Of a stretch of 64,000 nucleotides of DNA, positions 1-10,404 are shown piece after piece. Below the pieces are notes generated by a model, which was not told the origin of the DNA, did not search any database, and saw only the letters and a list, made by a program, of their open reading frames with translations. The stretch is taken from contig CM070877.1 in the NCBI GenBank assembly GCA_036365515.1, forward strand, positions 115,274,011-115,338,010, read 5' to 3'. The DNA comes from Torymus aiolomorphi (taxonomy: Eukaryota; Arthropoda; Insecta; Hymenoptera; Torymidae). The translations under genes and the position numbers were made by a program. The number at the start of each line of letters is the position of its first letter. Position 1 is the stretch's first letter.

Positions 1-350
1 TATAGTATTTACATATGCGGAGCGCCTGACAATCCTGTTTTTCCAAAAAATACTTAGAAATTATTTAATTAAATAAAAACCGCAATGCCGATAAGTAAGA
101 ATTACTCAACAAAATTTTAGAGTATGGTATTTACATATACGGAGCGCCTGACAATCCTGTTTTCCTAAAATAATACTTAGAAATTAATTAATTAAATAAA
201 AACCACAATGCCAGTAAGTAGGAATCTGCATTTGTATAATTTTGATCTAGTTTTTAAATGAGCATATCTGATGAAAATGCTAATAAAATAACTCAAAAAA
301 ATTTCTGCGCACAGTATTTACATATACGGAGCGTCTGACAAAATTGTTTT
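1..350. repeat. Degenerate dispersed/tandem repeat, three copies
   Basis: A core reading ACATATRCGGAGCGYCTGAC recurs at about 11, 133 and 320, each time followed by a T-rich stretch and then AT-rich spacer. The first two units are near-identical over roughly 100 bp, including a shared segment ending in ATAAAAACC; the third keeps only the core. Spacings of about 122 and 187 bp show an irregular tandem. The array runs off the left edge, so its full size is unknown. No coding potential is apparent. Confidence 0.6.
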
Positions 351-578
351 TCAAAATAAACGTTCGAGTTAATTTTGAGCTAACTTATCGACATTAACTT
401 AATAACATCCTGTAATAATAGAATAAGATAAAAACGTCACTATCAACTCAATTATTGTAACATCAATCACATTTGTCAACTTTGGGATCATTATCATTTT
501 TAAACTGAGAATGAATTTAATGTGTTAATTAGTAAAATGTAACATATAATGGCGATTTGGATCATCACATATAAGTAT

Positions 579-662
579 ACTTCAATGGCGCAGATGTTAA
601 GGGATCCGCTTAGTAATCTAAAGATTGTGGGTTCGATTCCCAATGACAATCGGATTTTTTTT
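579..662 (+). repeat. tRNA-related sequence (SINE head or tRNA pseudogene)
   Basis: An A-box-like TGGCGCAGATGTTAAGG (about 586-602) and a perfect B-box GGTTCGATTCC (about 630-640) have tRNA spacing and are followed by a long T run that could terminate RNA polymerase III. The 7-nt segments that would form the acceptor stem do not pair, so this is not a working tRNA. It is best read as a tRNA-derived SINE head or a decayed tRNA gene. Confidence 0.55.
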
Positions 663-1160
663 TTAATTATTTTTTTTTATAATTTTATTGCTTTTTCCGA
701 CCCTTATCCAATTCAATTTCCAAATATAAATATATAATTTTATGAATTATTAAAAATTTTAAGGATTTTTAAGTATATTTTATATTATTCTTTACAATTG
801 TACATTTTTGTACATTCTTGTATAATTCTGTATGTTTGTGTACATTTCTGTACATTTCCGTAAATTTCTGTACAGTAGTATAGCAAGGATGGTTCCAACT
901 CAAGGGAGTTCTAGATCACCTCCCCCTCCCCCACCCCTCTCTTTCGGGTGGTTCCCTCTCGCTCCGACGAGCCTACGTGAGCCAAAATTCCCCGAGCGAC
1001 ATTAACCTAAGTAAACATGCAAGCGGTCGGCGGCTGTATGTTTTTTGATAAACTAATTTTTTTTTTGTTTCTAACCAATGTCAACGTCGGTAAAGTAGAG
1101 GGCGCTGTCGGTAAATTAATAATAATTATTTGGGTGACTGAGAATATTTAAAAAGTTTTT
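663..1160. other. Non-coding, no recognised feature
   Basis: AT-rich DNA with several TGTACATTT-type short repeats (about 798-880) and a pyrimidine-rich block near 920-960. No ORF or element end was recognised. Confidence 0.4.
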
Positions 1161-1249
1161 ATGAAAAAAATCGCCGGAGGATGGATTCGAACTTACGATC
1201 TCCAGATCACTGAGCAGTCACCTTACCACTAGGCTATCGAGTTATATGT
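1160..1249 (-). repeat. tRNA-related repeat, copy 1, split by a foldback element
   Basis: On the minus strand this reads as an A-box (TAGCCTAGTGGTAAGG) about 40 nt before a B-box-like AGTTCGAATCC. The same arrangement recurs at about 2785-2890 and 3008-3115, each bounded by TTTTATGAAAAAAA on the plus strand and by ATGTATACTYWWAGCTGAATT on the other side. In this copy that right-hand part is found only after 2595, because a 1345-bp element is inserted at 1250. The acceptor arms do not pair, so a SINE-like family is more likely than a tRNA gene. Confidence 0.55.
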
Positions 1250-2594
1250 GGGAGCGTCCAGCAGAAACGGGCCACCGAGCGCGCACGGTGCCTTTTTTCA
1301 CGTAAAAGGCGCTCTGTTTAACTCGCTCATAATCGTATGCTGCGTCTTTGACAAAAAAACCAAGGACCTATATCGATAGTTTTTTTCCTGCTCTTTCCAA
1401 TGGTGTCATTGTTTTTATTGCGAAACGCGTTCTTCCGGACGAAAACTCAAGTTGAATATTGAAAGCCATTTTTCTCAAAGTATATCATGTTTTTTTCAAA
1501 ATAAACTACACCATTGGAAAGTACAACTCTTAAGCTTCAAAACCCTATCTTGGGGAAGTTGGTGAAATAAAGGGTTTAAAAGTAACAACATGAAAAAGAC
1601 AGCGCCGAGGGTCCGCGCGAGCCCCTCGCGCCCGTGCGTACGGCACGTTTAAGTGCACGCTCTATACAATTCGCTAATAATCGTGTACCAAATCTCTGAA
1701 AAAAGAACTAAGGACATATATCGATAGATTTTTTCCTGCTCTTTCCAATGGTGCTATTATTTTTATTATCCTTATTTATTATTTATCCTTCTAGTTGAAA
1801 ATTCCATTTGAATGTTTAAACTCTATTTTTTCAATAAAATATCAGTCTTTTCTCCAAAATGAATTATATTCTTCAAAAGTACAAGTCTTAAACTATAAAA
1901 TATTATATTTTTAAGTTGAAACATGAAAAGTTCAAAAATAGTAAGATCAAAAAGACAGCGGCTGCCCGAACTTTTTACGCTATGCTCAAGGGCGGATTAA
2001 TACACGCGATGTGCTATTTCGCCCTTTCTTTTTTGTAAATATAAAATGTTTTGTAACTTACAATGCCAATGCGTGGACATAATTTTGTGGATCTAGTTGT
2101 AACAGTTAGTATAATATTACAATGAACTTTGTTCATTTATATAACAAAAACTTGGTACGCGATTATTAGCGAATTGAATAGAGCGTGCACTTAAACGTGC
2201 CGTACGCACGGGCGCGAGGGGCTCGCGTGGACCCTCGGCGCTGTCTTTTTCATGTTGTTACTTTTAAACCCTTTATTTCTCCAACTTCTCCAAGATAGGA
2301 TTTTGAAGCTTAAGAGTTGTACTTTCCAATGGTGTAGTTTATTTTGAAAAAAAACATGATATACTTTGAGAAAAATGGCTTTCAATATTCAACTCGAGTT
2401 TTCGTCCGGAAGAAAGCATTTCGCAATAAAAACAATGGCACCATTGGAAAGAGCAGGAAAAAATCTATCGATATAGGTCCTTGGTTTTTTTTTCAAAGAC
2501 GCAGCATACGATTATGAACGAGTTAAACAGAGCGCCTTTTACGCAAAAAAGGCACCGCGCGCGCTCGGTGTGCCCGTTTTTGCTGGACGCTCCC
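1250..2594. mobile_element. Foldback element with ~440-bp inverted arms and ATGT target duplication
   Basis: The left arm (1250-1691) is the reverse complement of the right arm (2152-2594), differing at scattered positions. The termini are GGGAGCGTCCAGCA and its complement. Both sides carry the direct repeat ATGT (1246-1249 and 2595-2598). The empty site is visible in the two sister repeats nearby, which read ATGTATACT without interruption. Inside the element, a segment of about 350 bp starting near 1320 is repeated in diverged form from about 1671 (shared TATCGATAG, CTGCTCTTTCCAATGG and AAAAAGACAGCG blocks). No transposase is encoded, so it is non-autonomous. The superfamily is not assigned; a 4-bp duplication is compatible with several DNA transposon groups. 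Confidence 0.85.
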
Positions 2595-2779
2595 ATGTAT
2601 ACTCATAGCTTAATTAGTATATTACAGTGCGGGGCCACCGCGTATACATATCTATATCAATTTTTAAGAAGCACAATTTTGGGGTTAGGTAATTCGAAAT
2701 CATCCTTTTATTTGTTTACTATCCTCAAAGCCGCAATAGTACAACTTATCGGTAACTCTATATTATTTTACAACTAACC

Positions 2780-2890
2780 TTTTTATGAAAAAAATGCCGG
2801 AAAGTGGATTCGATCCCACGATCTTCAGATTACGGAGCAGCAACTTTACCACTCGACTATCGAGACGTATGTATACTTATAGCTGAATTT
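2780..2890 (-). repeat. tRNA-related repeat, copy 2
   Basis: The minus strand carries TAGTCGAGTGGTAAAG (A-box-like) and GTGGGATCGAATCCAC, a well-formed T-arm with a B-box. It shares its flanks with copies 1 and 3. No acceptor pairing is seen, so it is a repeat and not an active tRNA gene. Confidence 0.55.
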
Positions 2891-3004
2891 GTATCTTATA
2901 GCGCGAGGCCTCAATGTGGTCGGTAAGGTAGAACACTGTTGGTTAATTAATATACTTTACCGATAAATCACGGGTTGTGGTGGCGGCCCTTCGTGGCAAT
3001 ATTT

Positions 3005-3118
3005 TATTATAAAATGTTTTATGAAAAAAAAATTCGCTGGCGGGCGGATTTGAATACAGGATCTCTAAATTACTGAGAAACCACCTTACCACTAGGCTAT
3101 CGAGGCATATGTATACTC
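3005..3118 (-). repeat. tRNA-related repeat, copy 3
   Basis: The minus strand carries TAGCCTAGTGGTAAGG and, downstream, a degraded B-box (ATTCAAATCC). The flanks match copies 1 and 2. Three copies on one strand within 2 kb suggest local duplication or a shared larger repeat. Confidence 0.5.
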
Positions 3119-3227
3119 TAAGCTGAATTACGAGGCCGTGCCACGAGCTAAATATTTTGGACAATTTTGAGGTTATGAAAATTTTGTATACACCATATGA
3201 TTCTACGTAAAAAAGTGAGACATACCA

Positions 3228-3590
3228 CCACCACCGATTTTCGAAAACTGCCAACGTTGTCGAATAATACGTGGAAAAGTGATATTCCCCTATTGGAACA
3301 CATCCCCCAAACTTTTGTCCGTTTTTCGAACAGAGCGCTCCTTCTCGAGTTATAAGCAAAAAACCAAAATTTGTACCCGCACCACCGATTTTCGAAAATT
3401 CTGCCAACGTCGTCGGATAGTATGTGGAAAAGTGATACCGCCCCTATCGGAATACGCCCCCCAAAATTTCGTCAGTTTTGCGATCCGAGCTCAACTTTTT
3501 AAGTTATCAAAAGCAAAAAACCAAAATTTTACCCCACCACTGATTTTTGAAAATTCGGCCAACGTCCACGCATAGTATATAAGAGTTAGT
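3228..3590. repeat. Tandem repeat, ~151-bp unit, about 2.4 copies
   Basis: The block ACCACCGATTTTCGAAAA...GCCAACGTYGTC begins at about 3231, 3382 and 3537. Units share GTGGAAAAGTGATA, an AT/GC alternating middle and GCAAAAAACCAAAATTT. Unit length is 151-155 bp. ORFs across it on both strands follow the repeat and are not genes. Confidence 0.7.
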
Positions 3591-3599
3591 TTCGGAGTT

Positions 3600-3830
3600 A
3601 TTTGTGAAAAACACTCATTCACTTTTGAATTTCCCGCTGAAAGCACCGGTGAGAGTGTAGTTCTGCGCCGACCGCTAGGTGGCGAGGGCCGCCGTGTCGC
3701 GCTCCCTCAGCATTCCAAGCAAGGCGGCTGTATAAATAGAGGTGCAGCCCCCGGCAGTCCGCATTATCCGCTCGACTACCATCAATAGAGGATCCTCGTG
3801 ATTACTGAGCAATAAAGGGTTTAACCTGAA
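3600..3830 (+). promoter_or_regulatory. Promoter-like block: TATA box followed by a polyadenylation signal
   Basis: A GC-richer block contains a strong TATA box (TATAAATAGA at 3731) with a plausible initiator CAGTCC about 25 nt downstream. AATAAA follows at 3811. A TATA box and a poly(A) signal about 80 bp apart resemble the R region of an LTR, but I could not find matching LTR ends. It lies about 100 bp before PolB element A and might have driven it. Confidence 0.4.
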
Positions 3831-4024
3831 TTTTTTTTGTGTTGAAAGACAGCTAGGCGTAAAAACCGGAGTACTTTCTTTTTAGAGATAGTCGACTCAG
3901 ATTACGCTAAGCTCATAAAAGTACTCGAGCACACAAATTTGGAGAGCGCATTTATAGTTCCGTTCAGACCGATTGGACCGTCTGTTACGGATCTACCCCA
4001 GGCAAGCAGTTCTTCAGCAGCATA

Positions 4025-4325
4025 ATGACTCAACATATCAAGCACACGGCGCATATGCTATGGAAGGCATACTCCAACGACTGTGCTGAATATGATGACA
4101 TCATTGGATGGCTGGATATGAGCAGTGTAACTCTGCAGTCTGTGTGCAAATTACTACGTTCGCCGGAGCTGTTCGTGGCCAATCGACAGAAGCTGCAAGC
4201 TGCTATGGCTTTACGAATAGTGTAGTGCACTATTTACATTCTCAAGTTTACTATATTTGTCGCAAATCCTTCAAAGAAGCTGACAAAAAGGTCCGAGATT
4301 ACTGTCATCTTACTGCTGAGTAAGT
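4025..4325 (+). pseudogene. N-terminal fragment of the PolB element ORF
   Basis: The 66-codon ORF beginning MTQHIKHTAHMLWKA matches the ORF at 17996-17781 of element B. After about 4225 the sequence jumps to a segment coding KVRDYCHLTAE, a motif that in this polymerase family lies after the exonuclease domain. The jump marks the large internal deletion. A GTAAGT directly follows the AE codons (about 4321), so an intron may start there. The function of the short upstream ORF is unknown. Confidence 0.55.
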
Positions 4326-4383
4326 ATGTTTTTTCTTATATTTATAGTCATATATTTTAATTTGATTAATTTTTTTGGTATCG

Positions 4384-6310
4384 AGGTCCGGAACACAACT
4401 CATGCAATATAAACTATCATAATTCGAGGATGATACATGCGATCTTTCACAATCTTAGCGGTTATGATGCGCATCTATTCATCCGAGAGATTGAAACATG
4501 CTTCTCCGCAAAAGTTAATCTTCTGACACTGACGAAGGAAAAATAAAATACATATCATTCAGAAAATATGTTTAAGGCATGGACACAATACTGCGATTCA
4601 TAGACTCATTCAGATTTAGGGCTTCTTCACTGGACAATCTATCATCCTGCTTAGAGCGACTTGACGTTCTTGAACGAGTCTTTAAACAAGATCACAAATA
4701 TACGACCGAGCAAATAGCTGTTTTAAAAAGGAAGGGAGTCTGCCTATGACTACTGCTCATCACACGATAAGCTGAAGGAGACGAATTTTCCATCACAAAA
4801 CGACTTCTACAGCAGCCTGTACGAGATCCACATCACTGATGAAGAGTATGAGCACGCCAAGACTGTTTGGTATGCATTAAACGTCCAAACCTTAGGACAA
4901 TACTCAGACTTATATCTCAACACAGATATGCTGCTTTTAACAGAAGTTTTTGAGAATTTCAGAAGCAACTGTCACGAAGCTTATGGTTTAGATGCTGCTG
5001 ATTACTACACAACACCCGGCTTAACGTGGGATGTCAAGCTCAAATATACACAGATAATGTATTAAATGAAGTATGTATTTATGAAATACTAATTTATTAT
5101 CATTATTATAGGTGAAACTGGAGCTTCTGGCCGACATTGATATGCTGATGTTCGTCGAGCGCGGTATACGTGGCGGTATAAGTCAGTGCTGCAATCGCTA
5201 TTCTACAGCGAATAATCCATACATGGATACTGCTTTCTACAAGTAGATGACGTTGAGCAAACTGACGTCTTCAATGTTCCCGATGACCACCCCTACGGAT
5301 ACATTCTCGAAGTTGATTTGGAGTACCCTATGAGCCTCCACGATGAGCATAACGATCTTCCCTTTTGTGCTAAACACATGTCATCCCCAGGCTCAAAACA
5401 GAAGAAGCTGATGACGACTCTAAACGACAAAGAGCGCTACATTCTTCATCACCGAGCTCTCAAGCAAGGGTTGGAGAATAGTCTAATTCTCCGAAAAGTT
5501 CATCGCGCTTTGCAATTCAACCAAAGTCGCTGGCTGAAGAAGTACATAGACTTGAACAGCGAGAAGCGTAAAAATATTAAAAATGAATTCAAAAAGATGT
5601 TATTCAAGCTATTCAACAATGCAGTCTATGGGAGAACGATAGAGAATGAGCGCAAACATGTCGATGTCAAGCTCATGAATAAATGGACTGGACGCTATGG
5701 CGCTGAAGCTCTCATCGCTAAGTAGAACTATCGCATCTGTGCAATCTTCGATAAGAACCTCGTGGCGGTACAGTTGTTGCACAGCGAAATCTTCACCAGA
5801 AAACTAATATACGTTAGACTAACTGTTTTGGACTTGTCCAAACTCTAGTTTATCGATTTCACTACGACTACATGAGAAGTCATGTGGGTATCAACTGCAC
5901 ACTGATACCGACAGTCTCGTGTATGAAGTGACCAACACTAACATGTATAAAATCATGGGTGAAGACATTCACGAGTTTAATACATCTGACTACGCAGCAA
6001 ATAATCCATTCAATATGCCACGTGCCATCAAGAAAATCGTTGGTTTGATGAAGGACGAGTGTAATGGTGAAACCATGCTTCAGTTTATAGGACTGCGGAG
6101 CAAGATGTATAGCATAAGGGTTTAAAATCAGAAGCCCATAAAGAAGGCAAAAGGGGTGAAGAGCTCCGTAGTCAAGGCCACCATTAATTTTGATGACTAT
6201 GTCAAGTGCCTACGCGAGAACGTGACGAAGACGCGAGAGCAGCACAATATCAGGTCAAGGCGTCACGTGTTACATACTGAGAGAGAAGTGAAGCCATCTG
6301 CTGCCTGACC
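4384..6310 (+). pseudogene. Protein-primed type-B DNA polymerase, decayed copy A
   Basis: Translated fragments in several frames give, in order: a segment with FHNLSGYDAHLF typical of the exonuclease region of organellar/viral PolB; a segment with DLYLNTDMLLLTEVFENFR; the ORF at 5318-5725 ending in the motif-B region (KMLFKLFNNAVYGRT); and LHTDTDSLVYE, which contains the catalytic DTDS of motif C (about 5900-5935), continuing into 5919-6125. The tail ends with the family's LPWGHYK region. Breaks include stops near 4543, 5246 and 6122 and a deletion that removes motif A ([10 protein letters not shown] in copy B). With the exonuclease core and motif A missing, this copy cannot encode an active polymerase. 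The family is known from Polintons/Mavericks and related viruses; the assignment rests on these motifs. Confidence 0.8.
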
Positions 6311-6639
6311 AAACGGACGTTCTACCATGGGGCCACTACAAGGTAGGAGAGCTGTCCTCGAATAAGGCTGTAGTGGAGGAACCGCTGGAGCCTCCACCAG
6401 CCCTACATGAGCAGCTGCTTCAGAGTCAGGAGCTTACTCCGCAGCAGCAGCACCAGTCCAGCAGTGACCAAACGCTCAATCAGCAAGCAGTAAAGCGAGC
6501 TACGATATCATTGGACGACGACGTACAGAGTAAGAAGTTTAAAATTTGAGCTTACATAAAGGTTAGTATTAACTATATTTTTCTCTCTTCAACAGTAAAT
6601 ATTAAACTGTTAACATTTTATGAATTTCTCTCTTGCTGT

Positions 6640-6930
6640 TACAGATGGATCTCACAAAGTGAAATGCCATTGCTCGTGGGGAGCAACTTCTAATGAAGAA
6701 AGTCAGTGAGTTAACTGATAAACACAACTTTTTATTACTCGATTCAAAGAAATGACCAGCGAAATACGATGTGATGTTTATGGCAGTGCTAAGCGATTAA
6801 ATTTCATATTTTCCTACCAGATTATGTAAAAAGCTACAAGAAAACGATGAGCTTAATTTTGCTGGATGCAGTCAATAAATACGAACTTTTTATAACATAT
6901 CCTGATACCACTGTTCACTTTAGTGGAAAA
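6640..6930 (+). pseudogene. Small downstream ORF of the PolB element, broken
   Basis: After a pyrimidine-rich tract ending in TTACAG (about 6640), an ATG opens a short reading frame: MDLTK, stop, then NAIARGEQLLMKKVSELTD. The same small gene follows the polymerase in element B (about 12335-12100, minus strand). Both copies have TGA after MDLTK and another TGA about 30 codons on. Shared lesions suggest the gene was dead before the two copies separated. The preceding acceptor-like site hints that it was spliced. Its role is not recognised. Confidence 0.45.
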
Positions 6931-6984
6931 TAATGTATATATAGTTCATAAGATTGTTTTCGATAATAAAAAAAAATGTAATTA

Positions 6985-8998
6985 TTTTTTCTTAAATAAT
7001 GTCTATTTGTTTAACATATACCTTTGCAGATTACATTAAAAGATGTTATTCAGCAAAAGTAATGCCTTTTATGTCATAGAGTAAGATCTAGAACTTTTAT
7101 GCTCTTGAGTAACACCTTCTTGAACTTTTCAACTTTTATGTTGTAGAGTAACACATTTTATACCGTGAAAACTTTTTAATCTTTCATGTTATAGAGTAAC
7201 ACCTTTTTAAACTTTTATTCTATAGAATGACATCTTTTTTATATCATTGAGTAACACTTTTTATATCATACAGCAATACCATTTTTGAACTTTTATGCTA
7301 TAGCGTAATACCTTTTATCTCATACAGTAACAACTTTATAAATGTTATGCTATAGAGTAACATTTTTTGTAACACCTTTTTTGAACTTCTTTGCTATGTA
7401 GTAACATATTTTTTATGTCGTATACAAACACCTTTTATATCATACAATAACACCTTTTTGAACGTTTATGCTATCCACTCTTAAAAGAATGATAGCCGGA
7501 TGTTGTGAAGCATTTAAAGATGATTTTGATTAGTCTGTACGGAATAGGCGAGAAGATCCGCTACTTCCGCTTTATTTGAATTTTTGAATTGAATCTTTAT
7601 TCTTAACTAATTAAAACTAAATAATTAAATCAAAATATAATGAAAAGATTAATTTGTTTCGAAAAATTATCTGATTATCCTATCATTTAAACTAATTAAA
7701 ATGAAATCATAATGAAAAAGTGTATGCATAACCCCAAAAACAAAATAGTACCCGCGTAGCGCGTTTAAATTTTGCTAGTAGAGTAAAACCTTTTATCTCA
7801 TACAGTAGCAACTTTTTAAATTTTATTCTATAGAGTAAGACCTTTTTGAACTTTTATGCTATAAAGCAACACTTTTTATATCATAGAGTAGCACCTTTTA
7901 TAACATAGAATACCAACTTTTAAAACTTTTATGGCATAGAGTAACACCTTTTATATCATACAATAACATCTTTTTGACCTTTTATGCTATAGAGTAACAC
8001 CTTCTTTGAACTTTTATGTCATCGAGTAACAATTTTTGAACTTCTATGCTATAGAATAACACCTTTAATGACATACAGTTAAACTTTTTAAACTTTTATG
8101 TCATAAAGTAGACCTTTTCGAACAATTATGTCATAGAATGAACCATTTTACGGTAAAGAGTAACACCTTTTTTTAACTTTATGTTATGGAATAACACCTT
8201 TTGTCATAGAGAACCGCCTTTTTCATTTTTCATGTTACAGAGTAACACCTTTTTGAAGTTTTATGTCGTAGAGTAACACTTTTTTGAAGTTTTGTGTTAC
8301 ATTGTTACATTTTTTAAACTTTCGTTTCATAGAGTGACACCTTGTATGTCACAGAGCAACATCTTTTTGAACTTTTACATCGTAGAGTTACAGCTTTCTG
8401 AAGCCAAGGAGTTGAGTTGGAAAGGGTTCTTACTGCAAACAAGCGAGCGCTTACAGATCCTGGAGGATTTGCTTCCAATTCCAAAATGATCATTGCCATT
8501 TCACGGGAAAGTGAGTATTTATTTTTTTTTTTATTTTTTCAAAGTCTTTATATGACCACGGTGGCTCCCTCCGCTACCTCCGCCACCTCCGCCACGTCCG
8601 CCACGTCCGATGGAAGCAAATCCTCCGGGATCTGCAAGCGCTCGCTTGCTTGCAGTAAGAGCCCTTTCCAACTCAACTCCTTGGCTTCAAATTGGTACAG
8701 ACCAATCAAAATCAATCTTTAAATGATTCACAACATCCGGCTATCATTCTTTTAAGAGTGGATAGCATAAACGTTCAAAAAGGTGTTATTGTATGATATA
8801 AAAGGTGTTCGTCTATGACATAAAAAATATGTTACTATATAGCATAGAAGATCAAAAAAGGTGTTACTGAAGAGCATAAAAGTTTCAAAAGGTCTTAATG
8901 ACTTTATGATATAAAAGGCATTACTTTTGCTAAATAACATCTTTTAATGTAATCTGCAAAGGTGTATGTTAAATAAATAGACATTATTTAAGAAAAAA
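6985..8998. mobile_element. Foldback element built of ~35-bp ATAGAGTAACACC repeats
   Basis: The termini are inverted: TTTTTTCTTAAATAATGTC at 6985 mirrors GACATTATTTAAGAAAAAA at 8979-8998. Arms 6985-7095 and 8911-8998 pair closely, as do 7375-7545 and 8696-8790. The left arm has about 280 bp of extra repeats. Nearly all of 7090-8400 is a degenerate tandem array of TTTTATGYYATAGAGTAACACC units. A nested inverted pair occurs at 8400-8480 / 8605-8690 around a TCCGCCACC micro-repeat (8575-8625). The element sits exactly at the 3' edge of PolB element A. No transposase is present; tandem repeats within foldback arms recall Drosophila FB/Galileo architecture. Confidence 0.75.
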
Positions 8999-9810
8999 AC
9001 CCGCTGCTAATTCATTGGCCCGTGGCTTCCTCAAACTTAACTTGCTTATTCCTTCAATTAATTTTTAATAACAAAATTTCTAATTTTTGCAACAATTTAT
9101 GACAATAATAATTAAATTCATTTATGAAGGTTAAAAAGTATTAATTTTTAAATTATGTATAAAATATGAATAAAATAATTGGTATGATTTTTTTTTAAAT
9201 TATGTGTGAAAAATACATAAAATAACTGATTGTAATATTATCGTCAAAACCTTTTAAAATTCCTAAATAACCTTTACTTCAAATTATATTTTCTTTGTGA
9301 AATTTCACACATAGGGTACTTGTCTCTAGTAGCATGCCTGTCCGTATTTGTGTGCTCTTTCTGGAATTTCCAATTAAGAAAAAGGAGGTTCTAACCTTAA
9401 AAATAATAAATGGCTATTACAAAACAAATGCATGTACACAACGCGCGCGCATAGCGCATAGCGAATGTCATTTCCATTTTCTAGTATACATAAATGCGTT
9501 CCCAAATAATTACGATTTTAAAAGAGGGCTAAAATAGTTTTAACCTCAAATATCTCTGAAATTCATAAACGAATTCTTTTACCCTAAGAACTCTTCTAAT
9601 AAATAATATACAAACTCTACATCTCCACTAAATTTCAAAGAAATTACAACAATTTTAATATAGTTATATTGTGCGACAACAATGAAAGCCATTTTCAAAA
9701 ATACTAAAATTTTAAATATCAAACATCTCAAAAAATAACCATAAAATAACCATATGAAAAAAAGGTTAAAAAATTTTAACCTCAAATATTTCTGAAATTT
9801 CTGGACTAAT

Positions 9811-10404
9811 TTTTTTGTTCTCATTACCGTCGCATCCTATTGGCCTAGCTATCGGGGACCTTCCACCACCTTGGTGTGGAAGTAGTGCCCAATCCTATAA
9901 CCTCACTATTTTTCCTCTCATATTATCCTACCTATTTTTGTAACCCTCCTGGAAAGACATTTTCGGTGAGGACATATTTCAGTCTCGCACCGTGTTGGTT
10001 AAGCCAACACTCTCTGCCCCGGGAGGGGGCATCTGGTCCGTCTTCCAGGGTAAACCTCTCCGGAGAAGGTCCATATTTCAGGACCAGCTCCCTGCCGGTA
10101 AGGCCGGCGTTCCCGGCCTAGTGCATCGGATCGGCCTACCTACCTTATCGACCTTCCTATTTCCCTAACACTGTTTCGCATTCGTCCAGGCTTGCGCCTC
10201 AAAGGCAAGGGAAAATCCGGGATTCCACTGGCAGGAAATCCCGGGCAAAAACCCGCCTTAAAGCAGCCGGTGTCTTGGTACTTTTCCCGCTGAGAAACAG
10301 CTCGAAAAAAATTCGAGTGATTTCACCGGGAATCGAACCCGCGACCCCTGGAACGACGTTATTTCTGTGACTAGCATACTAACCACTGGGCCAACATCTC
10401 TCTT
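9811..10404 (-). mobile_element. tRNA-derived SINE with perfect 15-bp target duplication
   Basis: On the minus strand the element begins GAGAGATGTTGGCCCAGTGG, containing a consensus A-box, and has the B-box GGGTTCGATTCCC about 60 nt later. A GC-rich body follows, and it ends in an A-rich tail (GAGAACAAAAAAA). Both sides carry AATTTCTGGACTAAT (9796-9810 and 10405-10419), a perfect 15-bp duplication. Internal pol III promoter, A-rich tail and target duplication together identify a retroposed SINE of about 594 bp. It interrupts the R1 repeat. Confidence 0.9.

Larger units (their letters stand above)
3925..6985 (+). mobile_element. PolB element A: internally deleted Polinton-type DNA polymerase element
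   Basis: This segment is homologous, in inverted orientation, to 12010-18090 (element B). Homology starts near a shared AATTTGGAGAGCGCA and ends at a shared TTTTCGATAATAAAAAA / GTAATTATT sequence. Compared with B it lacks about 1.45 kb that encodes the N-terminal and exonuclease regions, plus a shorter piece containing polymerase motif A. It lacks the Penelope insertion present in B. No integrase, ATPase or capsid gene typical of complete Polintons was seen, so it is a remnant or a polymerase-only derivative. Confidence 0.75.

Noticed and set aside
579..662. Functional tRNA gene
   Set aside because: A- and B-boxes are present, but the acceptor arms do not pair and the T-stem is imperfect.
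2943..3407. 154-residue minus-strand ORF
   Set aside because: It spans a tRNA-related repeat and the 151-bp tandem repeat and has no recognisable domain.
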